Below, piece after piece: positions 9,523 through 18,492 of a stretch of DNA of 59,571 nt. The first letter of the stretch is position 1. Every line of letters begins with the position of its first letter. A model generated the notes under the pieces. It did no database searches and was not told the DNA's origin. It saw only the letters and a list, made by a program, of their open reading frames with translations. The DNA is from Peribacillus muralis. GTDB lineage: Bacteria; Bacillota; Bacilli; Bacillales; DSM-1321. The stretch spans positions 77,679-137,249 of the forward strand of contig NZ_LMBV01000002.1 of NCBI RefSeq assembly GCF_001439925.1, read 5' to 3'. A program made the translations under genes and the position numbers.

Positions 9523-10272
9523 ATGTATAATGTAAACAAAAAAATGTTAATATACATAGTATTTCTTGGTTTGATGGTGATTTTAATTGGGAATAGTACG
9601 ATTGTGGCAGAAACTAAACCAGATATAGTAAAAATGGTTGGTCTGTTACAAGAAGATGAGGATTTAGACATAGGTGATTGGTCTGTACTCGCTAGAGAAA
9701 TAAATAAAGAGATTGCAACTAAACAAGAGTTCGAAAACGAAGTTTCCGCTTTGAAACACAAATACCCTCAATTTCAATGGCATCGGAAAGATGATACTTC
9801 CGGCTGGAAGGCTGAAGCGTCAACTTACAACGTCGATTCAGGTCTAACCGAGTCTATTAAAATAATGACAACGGAAGCGGAATTTGATAAGGTTACCTAT
9901 GTTATTTATGAAGTGAAGGGACAGAAGTGGAAAAAAGCGAATCCGGCCTTTTTTAGAACAACATTCCAGAACAGGGTGAATGACCTATTTATAGGGACTC
10001 CTTCAATTTTTTCTTGTATAAAAGGGTCTATCAATGATAATATGGATTCGGTTTTAAACTCTAAAACTGAAGACCTGTTAGATATGTTCCAAGCGAGGGA
10101 AATTGAGAGTGTGCATGAAACAAACTTTACATCTATATCTGCACATTCAACATTGTTTAAACAACCTTTGACAAATCAAAAATTAAATTTGCAGTTTGGG
10201 CTACGGACAGAAGGATTGGGTGAACGAACGAACTTTGTAGTTGGCACACCAATCATAACGTTTGAATATTAA
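9523..10272 (+). CDS. ywmB: YwmB family exported protein
   Basis: A 249-residue protein with an N-terminal signal peptide or signal anchor (about residues 5-26), then a soluble extracytoplasmic domain. Position immediately before murAA, size and secretion signal match YwmB, which databases label TATA-box-binding-like because of its fold, not because it binds DNA. The AGGAGGGG at 9507-9514 supports the ATG. The upstream 160 nt show no obvious gene. The name rests on synteny plus overall resemblance. Confidence 0.75.
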   Translation: MYNVNKKMLIYIVFLGLMVILIGNSTIVAETKPDIVKMVGLLQEDEDLDIGDWSVLAREINKEIATKQEFENEVSALKHKYPQFQWHRKDDTSGWKAEASTYNVDSGLTESIKIMTTEAEFDKVTYVIYEVKGQKWKKANPAFFRTTFQNRVNDLFIGTPSIFSCIKGSINDNMDSVLNSKTEDLLDMFQAREIESVHETNFTSISAHSTLFKQPLTNQKLNLQFGLRTEGLGERTNFVVGTPIITFEY

Positions 10273-10304
10273 TATAGAGAAAATGGACGCGGAGGGGAAT
10301 ACTT

Positions 10305-11606
10305 TTGGAAAAAATCATCGTCCGCGGCGGAAAAAGGCTTAGCGGGACAGTTAAAGTAGAAGGTGCTAAAAACGCCGTTTTGCCAGTTATCGCTGCAACA
10401 TTATTAGCAAGTGATGGGAAAAGTATCATTAAAGATGTTCCTACGCTCTCCGATGTATATACAATCAATGAAGTATTGCGCAACTTAAATGCAGATGTTG
10501 CCTTTCATGACAATCAAGTAACTGTAGATGCATCAAGAGAGTTATTAGAAGAAGCACCATTTGAATATGTACGTAAAATGAGAGCTTCCGTTTTAGTGAT
10601 GGGCTCCTTATTAGCAAGGAATGGCCGGGCCCGCGTTGCTCTTCCGGGTGGCTGTGCCATCGGCTCACGTCCTATCGATCAGCATTTAAAGGGCTTTGAA
10701 GCGATGGGAGCAAAAGTGCAGGTCGGCAATGGTTTCATTGATGCCGAGGTAGAAGGAAGGCTTAAGGGTGCACGTGTGTATCTAGACTTCCCGAGTGTGG
10801 GTGCCACCGAGAACATCATGATGGCAGCAACGCTTGCTGAAGGTATTACCGTTCTGGAAAATGTGGCCAAAGAGCCTGAAATTGTAGATCTTGCGAACTT
10901 CCTTAATAAAATGGGTGCCAAAGTTAGAGGTGCCGGTACGGGTACGATGAGAATCGAAGGCGTCGATAAATTATATGGCGTTGAACATCATATTATACCT
11001 GACCGTATCGAAGCTGGTACATTCATGACAGCGGCAGCTCTTACTGGCGGAAATGTTCTCGTTCAAGGAGCTGTACCTGAACACCTTACTTCCCTTATTG
11101 CCAAAATGGAAGAAATGGGCGTTCAAATTCTTGAAGAAGAAGATGGCTTGCGCGTCATCGGTCCTAAAACCTTGAAGGCGATTGATATCAAAACAATGCC
11201 GCATCCTGGTTTCCCGACTGATATGCAGTCACAAATGATGGCATTATTGCTGCGTGCTGAAGGAACGAGTATGATTACGGAGACCGTTTTCGAAAACCGT
11301 TTCATGCATGTTGAGGAATTCCGTCGCATGAATGCCAATATTAAAATCGAGGGCCGCTCCGTTATCGTTAATGGACCGACTAACATTCAAGGTGCAGAGG
11401 TAGCTGCAACAGATTTACGTGCCGCGGCAGCACTCATCCTGACTGGATTGGTTGCAGATGGCATTACTCGTGTTACTGAATTAAAGCATCTTGACAGAGG
11501 CTACGTGAATTTCCATGGCAAGTTGGCAGCATTAGGTGCCGATGTGGAACGTATTAACGAAGATGTACCGGCAGAAACAAAAAAAATAGCAGATCAAAAC
11601 GCATAA
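10305..11606 (+). CDS. murA: UDP-N-acetylglucosamine 1-carboxyvinyltransferase
   Basis: A 433-residue enzyme that transfers enolpyruvate from phosphoenolpyruvate to UDP-GlcNAc, the first committed step of peptidoglycan synthesis in the cytoplasm. It has the substrate-binding GAKNA motif (residues 20-24) and the catalytic loop [13 protein letters not shown] with Cys117, the fosfomycin target. The start is TTG at 10305, preceded by GGAGGGG; this gives the family-typical [11 protein letters not shown]-terminus. By synteny it corresponds to B. subtilis murAA, the essential paralogue. A strong terminator follows. Confidence 0.97.
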   Translation: MEKIIVRGGKRLSGTVKVEGAKNAVLPVIAATLLASDGKSIIKDVPTLSDVYTINEVLRNLNADVAFHDNQVTVDASRELLEEAPFEYVRKMRASVLVMGSLLARNGRARVALPGGCAIGSRPIDQHLKGFEAMGAKVQVGNGFIDAEVEGRLKGARVYLDFPSVGATENIMMAATLAEGITVLENVAKEPEIVDLANFLNKMGAKVRGAGTGTMRIEGVDKLYGVEHHIIPDRIEAGTFMTAAALTGGNVLVQGAVPEHLTSLIAKMEEMGVQILEEEDGLRVIGPKTLKAIDIKTMPHPGFPTDMQSQMMALLLRAEGTSMITETVFENRFMHVEEFRRMNANIKIEGRSVIVNGPTNIQGAEVAATDLRAAAALILTGLVADGITRVTELKHLDRGYVNFHGKLAALGADVERINEDVPAETKKIADQNA

Positions 11607-11617
11607 TATAGCTTATA

Positions 11618-11660
11618 AAACCATTCACGTTCCTGTCATTGGGGCGTGAATGGTTTTTTT
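11618..11660 (+). terminator. terminator after murA
   Basis: The stem AAACCATTCACG / CGTGAATGGTTT, 12 bp with a 15-nt loop, runs into seven T residues. It is a textbook intrinsic terminator that separates murA from the sporulation-controlled spoIID. Confidence 0.92.
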
Positions 11661-11709
11661 GTCTGTCCATACTTTTTGCACTCCGGTTGAATGGTTGTTG
11701 ATTTTCTAT

Positions 11710-11738
11710 TCATAAAAGCTTGTCCTTCGACATACATT
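11710..11738 (+). promoter_or_regulatory. SigE-type promoter of spoIID
   Basis: TCATAAA, a 14-nt spacer and CATACATT match the mother-cell SigE consensus (KMATATT, 14-15 nt, CATACAHT), with a perfect -10. The start point would be near 11745, about 65 nt before the TTG start. Known B. subtilis spoIID is SigE-dependent, which fits. Confidence 0.75.
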
Positions 11739-11808
11739 TGTTATGTAAAGATCCTGCCGGGGCAGTTGGTGAGCGGCAGAGAAAACAAGTGTAGGGAGGC
11801 TCAGGAGT

Positions 11809-12843
11809 TTGAAAGCAATCAAACCGATGATCATACTATTCATAGCAGTAGCATTCGTAATTATCATGATTCCAGCAGTGCTTGTGCTTCCGTTTTCAAA
11901 TGAAAAGACAAGTGGTGAGTTAGCTGAAAAATTAGTGAAAGAGAAGAAGGAAAATAGTGAAGTAAGTGCCAATGAAGTGGGTACCGTGGAAGTTGCCGTT
12001 TACCGAACCACTGCAAAAAAGATTGAAAAAGTGGCGATGGAATCGTATTTGACCGGTGTGGTTGCAGCGGAAATGCCAGCCGATTTTGAGGAAGAAGCAC
12101 TGAAGGCACAAGCTTTGACCGCGAGAACGTACATTGTCAATCAGCTAATAAGCAAAAGTAAGTTGGGCTTGCCGGATGGTGCAGATGTGAGCGATACGAT
12201 CATGCATCAAGTTTATCTGAACAATGATGAGCTGAAAAAGCAATGGGGCTCTGATTATAAATCGAAAATGAAGAAAATCAACAAAGCCATTAAGGAAACG
12301 GAAGGGCAAATCCTAACCTATGAAGGAAAGCCGATCACTGCCACTTTTTTTTCGACCAGCAATGGCTATACGGAGAATTCAGAGGACTACTGGCAAGCGG
12401 ATTTCCCTTATTTAAGAAGTGTTTCGAGTCCGTGGGATAAAGAGGAGTCACCGAAGTTTTATAATAAAGTGGTTGTGAACACGGCGGACTTTGAACAAAA
12501 ACTTGGTGTAAGTTTATCGTCAGGAACAACAATAGGCACTGTCGTTGAAAGAACCTCAGGTAATCGCGTAGGTATAGTGGACATCGGAGGAAAGAAATTG
12601 ACCGGAAAGCAGATTCGTGAAAAGCTCGGGCTAACTTCATCCGATTTTAACTGGGAGCGCCAAGGCCAACGGATCGTCATTACGACAAAGGGTTCAGGTC
12701 ATGGTGTTGGGATGAGCCAATACGGTGCCAACGGAATGGCCAGAGAAGGAAAAAGCTATGAAGACATCGTAAAGTATTATTATAAAGGCGTCGAAGTTCA
12801 GTCCTCGAATAAGTGGATGAATACGATGACCGCGAAAAAATGA
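11809..12843 (+). CDS. spoIID: stage II sporulation protein D
   Basis: A 344-residue membrane-anchored lytic transglycosylase of the sporulation engulfment complex (DMP). It has an N-terminal transmembrane anchor (residues 5-27), the YLTGVVAAEMPADFEEEALKAQ catalytic segment with its conserved Glu, and the C-terminal GSGHGVGMSQYGANGMA motif of SpoIID proteins. It acts outside the mother-cell membrane on septal and lateral peptidoglycan. The TTG start at 11809 follows GGAGGCTCAGGAG. A SigE-type promoter lies upstream and a shared terminator downstream. Its partner gene spoIIQ lies 600 bp away. Confidence 0.96.
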   Translation: MKAIKPMIILFIAVAFVIIMIPAVLVLPFSNEKTSGELAEKLVKEKKENSEVSANEVGTVEVAVYRTTAKKIEKVAMESYLTGVVAAEMPADFEEEALKAQALTARTYIVNQLISKSKLGLPDGADVSDTIMHQVYLNNDELKKQWGSDYKSKMKKINKAIKETEGQILTYEGKPITATFFSTSNGYTENSEDYWQADFPYLRSVSSPWDKEESPKFYNKVVVNTADFEQKLGVSLSSGTTIGTVVERTSGNRVGIVDIGGKKLTGKQIREKLGLTSSDFNWERQGQRIVITTKGSGHGVGMSQYGANGMAREGKSYEDIVKYYYKGVEVQSSNKWMNTMTAKK

Positions 12844-12873
12844 GAGATGGGATATCCCGTCTCTCATTTTTTT
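12836..12873. terminator. bidirectional terminator between spoIID and the VanZ-like gene
   Basis: AAAAAATGAGAGATGGGA and TCCCGTCTCTCATTTTTTT form a long stem with A and T tracts on both sides, so it can stop transcription from either strand. The stop codons of both convergent genes (TGA) lie inside the stem arms. Confidence 0.9.
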
Positions 12874-13289
12874 GCGGTTAATTTTTCTATGTTGGTCAAA
12901 AAGCCCCGTCCATGCTTGAAATAATGATATTGAACATGGAAATAGACAGCAGCCACCCCTATGATATCTTTAATTACATCAATTAAGGTTGCTGAGCGGT
13001 ACGGAATGAATGATTGATGGAATTCATCGAGTACTCCATAAAAGCATGCGACAAGGGCCGCCAGCAGGCTTAAGCCTGGCTTCAGTTTTTGGTTTGCGGC
13101 AAGGGCCGAAACGAATAATATGAATAAAAGGGCAAATTCGACTAGATGAAGTGACTCTTTAATAAAACGGTCAAATGAGGATGACGGAAGATCAAGAATC
13201 ATGTCATCGGGATTGCCTGACATTATCCAAATTGCAATCATATATAGAAAAGGCAATAACGTTAACAAAAGTTTAAAGGCTTTTTTCAT
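12864..13289 (-). CDS. ywnJ: VanZ family membrane protein
   Basis: A 141-residue protein with four hydrophobic segments. The DEFHQSFIPYRSATLIDVIKD stretch is the VanZ-family signature (DExHQxFxPxRxxxxxDxxxN-like). VanZ relatives are small envelope proteins; VanZ itself gives low-level teicoplanin resistance, but most members have no known role. Location between spoIID and spoIIQ and the orientation match B. subtilis ywnJ. The family is certain, the gene name rests on synteny. Confidence 0.8.
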   Translation of the reverse strand: MKKAFKLLLTLLPFLYMIAIWIMSGNPDDMILDLPSSSFDRFIKESLHLVEFALLFILFVSALAANQKLKPGLSLLAALVACFYGVLDEFHQSFIPYRSATLIDVIKDIIGVAAVYFHVQYHYFKHGRGFLTNIEKLTAKK

Positions 13290-13393
13290 GAATTAAACAC
13301 CCTTTAGCAGTATGATACCAAACATTTTACCATTCCACGAATAAAATCGGTTTCGTTTCCACAAAATAAATCTAAAAAAATTTTTTCCTGAGT

Positions 13394-13423
13394 GTATATA
13401 ATTTTAACAAAATGTTCAGAATG
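13394..13423 (+). promoter_or_regulatory. SigF-type promoter of spoIIQ
   Basis: GTATA, a 15-nt spacer and GTTCAGAATG fit the forespore SigF consensus (GYATA, 15 nt, GGnnAnAnTR) with one mismatch. spoIIQ is a known SigF gene. The predicted leader would be very short, with the ribosome binding site GAGGTG at 13431-13435 nearly at the 5' end, so the exact start point needs mapping. Confidence 0.55.
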
Positions 13424-13441
13424 ATTGCTGAGGTGATTAAT

Positions 13442-14341
13442 ATGAGAGAGGAAGAAAAGAAATCAACTTCCACAATCCGACGTATACTAAAGCAACGTTG
13501 GGCGTTAGCAGCAATCTATATCGCAAGTGCAGCCATAATCTTAGCCGCGGCCTTCTTATTACAAAATAGTTTTGATGATTCAGCTAAAGATGGCAAAGAG
13601 GAATTGGCTGAAACAGGAAAAAACTATGGTGAGCCTTCTGTCGAGGTTAACAGTAATCTTGAAACAACCAAGATGCCTGTAGCCAATGCAGATAAAACGG
13701 TTATCAAGAAACAATTTTATGATGTGAATGCGGATGAAAAGGCACAAGAAGATGCATTGGTTTTTTACAACAATAGATATGAGCAAAACAAAGGGATAGA
13801 CATTGCGATGGAAGACGGAAAGTCTTTCGATGTAAAGGCTTCCTTAAGTGGAAATGTAACGAAAGTCCAAAATGATGCATTACTTGGAAATCTAATCGAA
13901 GTAGAGCATGAAGATGGTGTCGTTACCCGTTATCAATCTGTCAAGGACATTAAGGTTGCTGTTGGTGATAAGGTGAAACAAGGACAATCACTTGCTGCGG
14001 CTGGAAAAAGCCAAATCAATGAAGAGGCGGGCGTGCATGTCCACTTCGAAATCAGAAAAGATAACATCGCGTTGAATCCGGCTGAATTCGTCAATAAACA
14101 AGCTTCTGCCATTCAAGCTGCAACTGAAGCGGAAGGCAGCGAACTTGACGAAGCAGCTAAAAAAGAAGAAACACCAGCAGTCGAAGAATCAGAAACTGGC
14201 AAGGATGAAACGCCTGCCGTTGACGAAACAAACGATAGCACGGATTTAGAAAACGGCACGGATAAAGAAGAATCTGCCCCTGCTGAGGATACAACCGAGG
14301 AGAGCGACTCCTTAAAAGATTCGTTAAATCAATCAAATTAA
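13442..14341 (+). CDS. spoIIQ: SpoIIQ, forespore engulfment protein with degenerate M23 domain
   Basis: About 299 residues: a transmembrane anchor near the N-terminus (about residues 23-41), an M23/LytM-like domain (about 115-220), then an acidic, Thr/Glu/Asp-rich tail of some 75 residues. The HxH pair is kept (VHVHFEIR), but the first zinc ligand of the HxGxD motif is Asn (NKGID), so peptidase activity is unlikely; B. subtilis SpoIIQ is likewise inactive. The protein bridges the forespore membrane to SpoIIIAH of the mother cell. Start set at ATG 13442 with GAGGTG 6 nt upstream; the in-frame ATG at 13412 lies within the SigF-type promoter and is unlikely. Confidence 0.93.
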   Translation: MREEEKKSTSTIRRILKQRWALAAIYIASAAIILAAAFLLQNSFDDSAKDGKEELAETGKNYGEPSVEVNSNLETTKMPVANADKTVIKKQFYDVNADEKAQEDALVFYNNRYEQNKGIDIAMEDGKSFDVKASLSGNVTKVQNDALLGNLIEVEHEDGVVTRYQSVKDIKVAVGDKVKQGQSLAAAGKSQINEEAGVHVHFEIRKDNIALNPAEFVNKQASAIQAATEAEGSELDEAAKKEETPAVEESETGKDETPAVDETNDSTDLENGTDKEESAPAEDTTEESDSLKDSLNQSN

Positions 14342-14761
14342 AATAAAGAGTTTTCATAAAATCAAAACAAAAACCTTGAACGTTACGAATGACAACAACT
14401 GAAAATTTGGTAAAAAAAAGCCGTTCACTATGAACGGCTTTTTTTTGTCGAGGAAATACTTTGAACTATTTTAATTTCCGACAAATTTCTTGGGAAATAA
14501 TTTGCTTGCAAGAAAAGTAAACAGATCATACTTAGAAATAAATCCAAACCTCCTGTCCCATTAGGCATATATTCTTAACCAAGCTAATAAGATGTTATAA
14601 ACCATGCAAAGAGAGTGTTTGAGGTGAGGAATCGTTTATTACAAATTATCTAATAGGTGAATAATTCTATCTTTCATTGTTTATAGGGCAGCGGTATTCG
14701 ATTCGAAAAATACGAATCTCATTTCACACTTCTCACATCCAATCTGGGGAGGTCGAGTGGT
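14342..14761. other. intergenic region between spoIIQ and spoIIID
   Basis: About 420 nt without a gene. It contains the spoIIQ terminator, then AT-rich sequence with CATATATT at 14566-14573, a one-mismatch SigE -10 lacking a good -35, and an inverted repeat GATTCG-N7-CGAATC at 14700-14718 just upstream of spoIIID. No clear promoter could be assigned. Confidence 0.5.
14411..14447. terminator. terminator after spoIIQ
   Basis: AGCCGTTCA / TGAACGGCT with a CTA loop, an A tract before and eight T residues after. It lies about 75 nt beyond the spoIIQ stop. Confidence 0.9.
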
Positions 14762-15034
14762 GTGCACGATTACATCAAAGAAAGAACTATCAAGATAGGA
14801 AAGTATATCGTGGAAACTAGAAAAACGGTCCGCGTCATTGCAAAAGAGTTCGGAGTCTCGAAAAGTACCGTTCATAAAGACTTAACGGAGAGGCTGCCAG
14901 AAATTAATCCTGATTTGGCTAACGAAGTAAAGGATATATTGGATTATCACAAATCCATTCGTCACCTTAGGGGCGGAGAAGCGACAAAATTAAAATATAA
15001 ACGATCTGAAAGAGAAGAAGAAATCGTAAAATGA
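14762..15034 (+). CDS. spoIIID: sporulation transcription factor SpoIIID
   Basis: A 90-residue DNA-binding protein that switches mother-cell transcription during sporulation. The helix-turn-helix covers about residues 23-44 (RVIAKEFGVSKSTVHKDLTE) and is followed by the family-typical LRGGEATKLKYK basic tail that contacts the minor groove. The start is GTG at 14762, after GGGGAGG; this reproduces the HDYIKERTIKIG N-terminus known from B. subtilis. Sequence and position before mbl agree. Confidence 0.97.
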   Translation: MHDYIKERTIKIGKYIVETRKTVRVIAKEFGVSKSTVHKDLTERLPEINPDLANEVKDILDYHKSIRHLRGGEATKLKYKRSEREEEIVK

Positions 15035-15045
15035 AACTCGGCACC

Positions 15046-15130
15046 ATTCCGGCATGGACGTGAGTCGAGCTATCAAGGACAGGATGAAATCCAATCCTTG
15101 ACGGCGGTTCACTGCCGGAATTTTTTTTTG
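15046..15130 (+). terminator. branched terminator between spoIIID and mbl
   Basis: The outer stem ATTCCGGCA (15046-15054) / TGCCGGAAT (15113-15121) is followed by nine T residues. Enclosed is a second stem, TCAAGGA (15072-15078) / TCCTTGA (15095-15101). The outer loop of almost 60 nt is unusual for a simple intrinsic terminator. Confidence 0.7.
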
Positions 15131-15225
15131 TAAATGCAGAGGTAGTACATATGGTATTGATTTTTTTCACTTATTGGTAAAATAGGAAGGAAAAGCAATC
15201 GTTAGCGTTTATTTATAATTCATAC

Positions 15226-15254
15226 TTACTTGTGTCAATGCAATATGGTAAAAT
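15226..15254 (+). promoter_or_regulatory. SigA-type promoter candidate of mbl
   Basis: TTACTT, a 17-nt spacer and TAAAAT, with an extended -10 TGG (15246-15248), lie about 55 nt upstream of the mbl start. Only sequence match supports it. Confidence 0.45.
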
Positions 15255-15310
15255 AAACAATTAGGACAGAAGTAGGTTATATGTGAGGATATTCAAGGAG
15301 GATTTAAGAA

Positions 15311-16312
15311 ATGTTTGCTAGAGATATTGGGATAGATCTTGGAACAGCCAATGTTCTTATACATGTCAAAGGTAAAGGAATTGTGTTAAATGAGCCTTCG
15401 GTAGTGGCGATCGATAAGAATACGAACCGTGTTCTTGCTGTTGGTGAAGAGGCTCGTAAAATGGTAGGCCGGACCCCGGGAAACATCATCGCAATCCGTC
15501 CTTTAAAAGATGGAGTCATTGCCGATTTCGATGTAACGGAATCGATGCTTAAGCATTTCATCAATACATTGAATGTAAAGGGTTTCCTTTCAAAGCCGAG
15601 AATTTTGATCTGCTGCCCGACAAACATAACGAGTGTCGAACAAAAGGCAATTAAAGAAGCTGCTGAAAAAAGCGGCGGGAAGAAAGTATTCCTTGAAGAA
15701 GAACCGAAAGTGGCTGCAATCGGCGCTGGCATGGATATTTTTCAACCGAGCGGAAATATGGTCGTGGACATAGGCGGAGGCACAACTGATATTGCCGTGC
15801 TTTCAATGGGTGATATCGTTACATCGTCGTCCATTAAAATGGCCGGTGACAAATTCGACAACGAGATCTTACATTATATCAAGCGGAAGTATAAGCTTCT
15901 GATTGGTGAGCGTACAGCGGAAAACATCAAGATCCAGGTTGCAACCGTCTTCCCAGGTTCCCGTAATGAAGTGATCGATATTCGTGGTCGGGATATGGTG
16001 TCAGGTTTGCCTAGAACCATTTCCGTCAACTCTGAAGAAATTGAGGAAGCTCTTCGCGAGCAGGTTTCAATCATTGTACAAGCTGCCAAAAGCGTACTTG
16101 AGCGGACACCTCCTGAACTCTCAGCTGATATCATTGACCGTGGCGTCATCTTGACAGGCGGGGGAGCATTGCTTCACGGCATCGATTTACTGCTTGCCGA
16201 AGAACTTAAAGTCCCTGTGCTCGTTGCCGAGCATCCAATGGATTGTGTAGCAATTGGAACTGGAATCATGCTTGATAATATGGACAAATTGCCAAGGCAC
16301 AAATTCAACTAA
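15311..16312 (+). CDS. mbl: MreB-like cell-shape protein Mbl
   Basis: A 333-residue actin-like ATPase that forms membrane-associated filaments and guides the lateral-wall elongation machinery. Actin-fold motifs are DIGIDLGTANVLIHVKGKG (phosphate 1, residues 5-23), VVDIGGGTTDIAVLS (phosphate 2, about 156-170) and GVILTGGGALLHGIDLLL (adenosine motif, about 278-295). Length and the spoIIID-mbl-flhO-flhP order identify it as Mbl rather than MreB or MreBH. The AAGGAGG ribosome binding site is strong. Confidence 0.95.
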   Translation: MFARDIGIDLGTANVLIHVKGKGIVLNEPSVVAIDKNTNRVLAVGEEARKMVGRTPGNIIAIRPLKDGVIADFDVTESMLKHFINTLNVKGFLSKPRILICCPTNITSVEQKAIKEAAEKSGGKKVFLEEEPKVAAIGAGMDIFQPSGNMVVDIGGGTTDIAVLSMGDIVTSSSIKMAGDKFDNEILHYIKRKYKLLIGERTAENIKIQVATVFPGSRNEVIDIRGRDMVSGLPRTISVNSEEIEEALREQVSIIVQAAKSVLERTPPELSADIIDRGVILTGGGALLHGIDLLLAEELKVPVLVAEHPMDCVAIGTGIMLDNMDKLPRHKFN

Positions 16313-16501
16313 AAAGCGGATGAAAATCTGCATCATAAGATAAGGGTCTAAGGTTCAGACAAACATGAGGCATAGTGAAAGTGCGTGCGGTTCTAGTACT
16401 GATGAGCAATAGGCCCTCTTCTTTTATTCGGGGATTTAACACCATTCCTTTACATCTGACCTAGCCAATACCACTTCTGCCTAAAGCTTTTCTTTTTTCC
16501 T

Positions 16502-16528
16502 TAAGATACTGATGTTCATGGCCGATAA
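16502..16528 (+). promoter_or_regulatory. SigD (flagellar) promoter of flhO-flhP
   Basis: TAAG, a 15-nt spacer and GCCGATAA match the flagellar/motility sigma-28 consensus (TAAA, 14-16 nt, GCCGATAT) closely. The start point would be near 16535, 45 nt before flhO. B. subtilis flhOP is a known SigD operon. The rest of the 257-nt mbl-flhO gap holds nothing else recognisable. Confidence 0.85.
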
Positions 16529-16578
16529 GAAAGATATGAGAAAATGAACGTTTTTGTAAACAATGAGGAGTGAAGAAG

Positions 16579-17415
16579 ATGCTAAGAGGGTTTTATACAG
16601 CGGCTTCCGGGATGATTACGCAGCAAAGGCGCACTGAATTACTCACAAATAATATGTCCAATGCAAATACAACCGGGTATAAAGCGGATCAAACGAGTGT
16701 AAGGTCTTTTCCGGAAATGCTTATCAGCAACATGGGTGGCAAAACGATTCCTACTGAGAATAAATTGGGCATCCCCGTATTTTCCCAGGTTGGAGCCCTT
16801 AGCACCGGCGTTTACGTACAAGAGGCAAACCCGTTATTCACCCAGGGTACATTGGAGGAAACAGGGCTTAATACCGATCTGGCCTTGGCTGATGAAAACC
16901 TGCCGATCAATGAAGAGCGACGGAAAGGGTCTGTGCTTTTTGCTGTCCAGGATGGGGATGGCGGGCTCCGGTATACGCGCAACGGCAGTTTTACCTTGGA
17001 TGGGCAAGGATATTTAACTACCCCTTCAGGCTACTATGTCCTGAATGATAATAAGGAACCGATCAAGCTTGAGAGCGACCGGTTCACCGTCACGGATAGT
17101 GGTGCCATTTTAGAGGGAAATATTCAAACCGCACGACTGGGCATCGGTTATTCAATCGATCCATCTTCACAGCTGATGAAGGATGGGGAAGGCTTGTATC
17201 GGGCTGTGAACGATGAGGAACTACCTAGCGCATATGCGGCCTTAGAGGGTGGTTTTTCTACTAAGCAGGGCTTTCTTGAGGGATCTAATGTCGACCAATC
17301 GAGGACGATGACGGAAATGATGTCCGCATACCGTTCGTTTGAATCCAGTCAGAAGGTTCTTCAAGCCTATGATAAAAGTTTGGATAAAGCGGTCAATGAA
17401 GTTGGCAGGCTTTAA
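16579..17415 (+). CDS. flhO: flagellar basal-body/hook rod protein FlhO
   Basis: A 278-residue member of the flagellar rod/hook (FlgF/FlgG-like) family. The N-terminal LRGFYTAASGMITQQRRTELLTNNMSNANTTGYK-type region and the C-terminal amphipathic heptad region (YRSFESSQKVLQAYDKSLDKAVNEVG) form the coiled coil that packs the axial structure; the YTRNGSFTLDGQGYL core is typical. It is exported by the flagellar type III apparatus, so no signal peptide is expected. Start taken at ATG 16579 (MLRGFYTA) with GAGGAG 8 nt upstream; the GTG at 16570 overlaps that site. Confidence 0.92.
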   Translation: MLRGFYTAASGMITQQRRTELLTNNMSNANTTGYKADQTSVRSFPEMLISNMGGKTIPTENKLGIPVFSQVGALSTGVYVQEANPLFTQGTLEETGLNTDLALADENLPINEERRKGSVLFAVQDGDGGLRYTRNGSFTLDGQGYLTTPSGYYVLNDNKEPIKLESDRFTVTDSGAILEGNIQTARLGIGYSIDPSSQLMKDGEGLYRAVNDEELPSAYAALEGGFSTKQGFLEGSNVDQSRTMTEMMSAYRSFESSQKVLQAYDKSLDKAVNEVGRL

Positions 17416-17470
17416 GCGAACATAAGTAGAAAAACGTCTCTGGAAATTTGAACATATAAGGGGAATATTC

Positions 17471-18319
17471 ATGAATCGGACCATGATGACAGCGACAAAT
17501 ACGCTGAACCAACTTCAAAGCAAGATCGATCAAATAAGTAATAACATCGCCAATGTTGATACGACCGCCTACAAAAAGACTCAAACGAGCTTCAATGACC
17601 TATTGACACAGAGCTTCAATAATCAACCGAATGAGTCCAAGGAGAAAGGAAGGCTGACGGCACCGGGCATCCGGCAGGGAACGGGTGCTATGCTAAGTCA
17701 ATCTCAATTGGTGCTTTCACAGGGAGCGATAAAGACGACAGACCGTAACCTTGATGCTGCATTGACTAAGGAAGGCCAATTCTTCACTGTGAGCGTTCAG
17801 GACGGCAAAGGGGTCAATACAAGGCTAACGCGGGATGGGGCATTTTACTTATCACCCAATGCGAATAATCCGGATCAAATGATGCTGGTTACCTCTGCCG
17901 GGCATCAAGTTCTTGATGAAAAGGGTAATCCAATTCTTATTGTCGGGAATATTACTAACATGAAGATTTCGGACAATGGAGTTCTGACGGTGGATACTGA
18001 AGAATATGGAAGTGAAAGCTTCGGACTCGGCATCGTCTCGGTCAAGAAACCGCAATTCCTTGACCGGCTAGGCGGGAACTTACTTGGACTGCCCGAAAAC
18101 ATCAATAACCTAGGTGTAACCGTAGACGATATCATGACTTCACTAACAGGTGACTCCCGGGATCAAATAGCTGTCCGTCAAGGTGCACTCGAATCCTCTA
18201 ATGTGGACTTATCAAAAGAAATGTCGGATTTGATCAATGTTCAGCGATCCTATCAGTTTCAATCCCGGTCCATCACGATGGCAGACCAAATGGGTGGTTT
18301 AATCAATGGGATCCGCTAA
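17471..18319 (+). CDS. flhP: flagellar basal-body/hook rod protein FlhP
   Basis: A 282-residue paralogue of the preceding gene, with the N-terminal SQIDxISNNIANVDTTAYKKTQTSF-like rod motif (about residues 17-41) and the C-terminal VDLSKEMSDLINVQRSYQFQSRSI helix. Together with FlhO it is thought to build the distal rod of the flagellum. It follows flhO by 55 nt with the ribosome binding site AAGGGG, and shares its SigD-type promoter. No other flagellar genes lie in this window. Confidence 0.92.
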   Translation: MNRTMMTATNTLNQLQSKIDQISNNIANVDTTAYKKTQTSFNDLLTQSFNNQPNESKEKGRLTAPGIRQGTGAMLSQSQLVLSQGAIKTTDRNLDAALTKEGQFFTVSVQDGKGVNTRLTRDGAFYLSPNANNPDQMMLVTSAGHQVLDEKGNPILIVGNITNMKISDNGVLTVDTEEYGSESFGLGIVSVKKPQFLDRLGGNLLGLPENINNLGVTVDDIMTSLTGDSRDQIAVRQGALESSNVDLSKEMSDLINVQRSYQFQSRSITMADQMGGLINGIR

Positions 18320-18492
18320 GATATCCCGATATTAAATGTCATCCTGCGGATTTTAAGCAAATCGGTTATAATGGATTCATAACAAAAGGAATCTTTAATG
18401 CCTATCCATTTGCATAGTAAGCCGAATTTTTGGAGTATGGGGAAAATAAGTCGGCGAGTTTTCTAAAAGAAAAAGGAGCTTTCACATTCTAT

